A stretch of 64,000 nt of DNA from CAYWKU01 sp964459325 (GTDB lineage Bacteria > RBG-13-61-14 > CAYWKU01), in contig CAYWKU010000016.1 in NCBI GenBank assembly GCA_964459325.1, positions 13,731 to 77,730 on the forward strand, in the 5' to 3' direction. This document shows positions 62,908-64,000 of this stretch, one piece after another. The position numbers and the translations under genes were made by a program. The notes under the pieces were generated by a model. It searched no databases. It was not told where the DNA came from and saw nothing but the letters and a program-made list of their open reading frames with translations. Numbering within the stretch: the stretch's first letter is position 1; each line of letters begins with the position of its first letter.

Positions 62908-63597
62908 TTATTCCTCCTTCGAGCGGATGCCGCTGACGATAATTTTTTCAAAGGTGTCGAGGTACTTTTCTATGTCCACGGCCTCGCCGGTTTTAATCCG
63001 GGCTATGTTCACCTGGTTGAAGCGCACGACCGTCAGCGCTGCCATCCGGGTGTCCAAATCGGCGCGTACGCTGCCTTCCCGGATGCCCTGCTCCAGCATT
63101 CCCGATATGAACTCCACTATGACGGTCTCCACTTTGAGAAACTCGCGGAAAAGTATCGGCCCCAAAAAATCCACGTCGCGGGCCAGGACGCGGTTCATCG
63201 TCTCATCGGCGGCGTGGTATTCGAATGCGGCGCGTATCAGGGATGTGAGTTTGCCGGGCGCGTCGGGCTGCTCCTTCATCCTCTCCCGGATGCCCTCGAA
63301 AGTGGCTGAAATTTTCCCGTAAACCAGGTTCAGGAATATGTCGCGCTTGTTTTTGAAGTAGAGATATACGGTGCCCTTTGCGACCCCGGCCCTTTCGGCG
63401 ATTTCGTCAACGGTGGTCTTTTTGAAGCCGTAGGTCTCCATCAGCTCGAGTGCGGCGTCGAGTATCAAATCGCGCTTTTCCCCGCCCCGGAGGATTTGGG
63501 GCCTTAGCTCCTCCAGCGCATGGAGCACCTTTTCTTCGGCGCGCTTTCCGGGGTTGTTTTTGTTCGGCCTATTAGACTTACTGACTTTTCTGGTCAT
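62908..63597 (-). CDS. TetR/AcrR-family transcriptional regulator (CecR-like position)
   Basis: The 229-residue protein has a basic N-terminal arm of about 38 residues and then the TetR helix-turn-helix (RDLILDAALELMETYGFKKT, TVDEIAERAGVAKGTVYLYF). A C-terminal ligand-binding domain follows. It is the first gene of the efflux operon and 3 bases upstream of the membrane-fusion gene, so it probably represses its own operon. Its promoter predicts an almost leaderless mRNA beginning near the ATG. Confidence 0.9.
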   Translation of the reverse strand: MTRKVSKSNRPNKNNPGKRAEEKVLHALEELRPQILRGGEKRDLILDAALELMETYGFKKTTVDEIAERAGVAKGTVYLYFKNKRDIFLNLVYGKISATFEGIRERMKEQPDAPGKLTSLIRAAFEYHAADETMNRVLARDVDFLGPILFREFLKVETVIVEFISGMLEQGIREGSVRADLDTRMAALTVVRFNQVNIARIKTGEAVDIEKYLDTFEKIIVSGIRSKEE

Positions 63598-63602
63598 TCA
63601 GT
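63580..63602. promoter_or_regulatory. Operator-like inverted repeat at the TetR start
   Basis: ACTGA (63580-63584) and TCAGT (63598-63602) form an imperfect inverted repeat that covers the predicted transcript start and first codons. Placement suits TetR self-repression. Arms are short, so confidence is low. Confidence 0.3.
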
Positions 63603-63606
63603 CATT

Positions 63607-63635
63607 ATTATACACACGGGAGGGCGATTCGTCAA
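63607..63635 (-). promoter_or_regulatory. Near-consensus promoter for the TetR-efflux operon
   Basis: On the minus strand TTGACG (63635-63630) lies 17 bases before a perfect TATAAT (63612-63607). Transcription should begin near 63600, only about 3 bases before the ATG at 63597, with no room for a ribosome site. Confidence 0.7.
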
Positions 63636-63663
63636 TACCCTGCGGGAAATTTCTCCGGATGAC

Positions 63664-64000
63664 AGCCCACACAACTTGCTTGTGTGGGCTACCTCTCTTT
63701 GGAGCTTCAGCGCCGGGCAGGAATGCCCGGCCTCCGGCAAAAATGGAGGACGGACATTCCTGTCCGTCAAATACCTTATCTGTTCCCGGGGCGGCGCTAT
63801 CGCTTGCCCCGGGCTATATTATTTTGCCCTTTCAGGGCGAAAAATGTTTTCCTGTTGCTTGCGCAACCCGTCCGGACGGACGGGCTACCCGGCTTCGTTA
63901 AGCATGGTAGAGGCGACACTCTTGTCGCCCATGCCATTTATAGCCCGGGCCTGCCACGCGCGGCGGGCAGGGCGGCCCTTACGGGTTGCTTTAAGCCGGG
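63664..64000. repeat. Array of short perfect hairpins, non-coding
   Basis: At least eight hairpins follow one another: 63664-63690 (11-bp stem), 63712-63731 (GCCGGGCA-GGAA-TGCCCGGC), 63749-63768 (GACGGACA-TTCC-TGTCCGTC), 63785-63813 (CCCGGGGC arms), 63826-63838 (GCCCT-TTC-AGGGC), 63854-63867 (GTTGC arms), 63867-63884 (CCCGTCC arms) and 63912-63929 (GGCGACA-CTCT-TGTCGCC). Another with CCTGCC/GGCAGG arms spans 63950-63971. Several share a CA-loop-TG apex, also seen in the element at 18.4 kb. No gene is supported here; the array continues to the window edge. Confidence 0.75.

Noticed and set aside
63664..64000. CRISPR array
   Set aside because: The hairpins differ in sequence and spacing; there is no repeated unit with uniform spacers and no cas gene.

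Overview
The window is a gene-dense, GC-rich stretch of a Gram-negative (diderm) bacterial chromosome. Outer-membrane biogenesis genes are central to it: bamA, an OmpH/Skp chaperone, lpxD, fabZ, lpxA, lpxI, msbA, lolCD and lnt. The use of LpxI, a DacZ-like diadenylate cyclase with a 7TM-HD phosphodiesterase, an AmmeMemoRadiSam operon and YfhO/sulfatase membrane proteins fits an uncultivated deltaproteobacterial-type or neighbouring candidate phylum. The sequence alone does not fix the phylum. No rRNA, tRNA or CRISPR array was seen.

Layout. 1-3.6 kb: the end of a GH57-like glycosidase gene, then a tightly coupled galT-thiE-thiD-phosphoesterase run. 3.6-5.5 kb: pilT and an HNH nuclease gene. 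5.5-8.7 kb: an AT-richer restriction-modification island with two DNA methyltransferases, one intact nuclease and the apparent N-terminal stump of a second nuclease. 9-18.3 kb (minus strand): YebC, ruvC, ruvA, a SUMF1-domain lipoprotein-like gene, ruvB, then a pentapeptide-repeat membrane protein, a TPR/Ser-Thr kinase and a TonB-like protein. 18.4-21.7 kb: a palindromic element, then an AmmeMemoRadiSam operon with two extra small proteins. 21.9-28.5 kb: a DUF4388-type protein, then PhoH, PgpH-like HD hydrolase, ybeY and lnt. 28.5-42 kb: prfB (programmed +1 frameshift), lysS, lolC, lolD, bamA, skp, lpxD, fabZ, lpxA, lpxI, an oxidoreductase and msbA, all on the plus strand with small gaps or stop/start overlaps. 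42-47 kb: ssb, a diadenylate cyclase, a giant YfhO-like protein. 46.8-50 kb: an acetyltransferase and gyrB on minus. 50.2-53.6 kb: two metallo-beta-lactamase-fold hydrolases around a CPBP protease and an AEC transporter. 53.6-57.8 kb: a membrane sulfatase-like enzyme and a PhoD-like phosphatase. 57.8-63.6 kb (minus): a TetR-MFP-ATPase-ATPase-permease-permease efflux operon. 63.66-64 kb: a dense array of small hairpins.

How genes work together. The 26.9-42 kb run couples translation factors to lipoprotein maturation (Lnt), lipoprotein release (LolCD), beta-barrel assembly (BamA, Skp), lipid A synthesis (LpxD, LpxA, LpxI, with FabZ balancing acyl chains) and lipid A flipping (MsbA). The c-di-AMP synthase (42.5 kb) and probable c-di-AMP phosphodiesterase (24 kb) form a complete signalling pair. 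Good sigma70-like promoters (near-consensus boxes, 17-nt spacer) were found before pilT, YebC, ssb, gyrB, the 50.2 kb hydrolase, the PhoD-like gene and the TetR gene. Two of these would give nearly leaderless mRNAs.

Most worth a second look: the AmmeMemoRadiSam operon, in which the AMMECR1 and MEMO proteins carry lipoprotein-like export signals and are joined by a small Tat-signal protein; the truncated restriction gene; the kinase/pentapeptide/TonB-like cluster; and the palindromic repeat elements.
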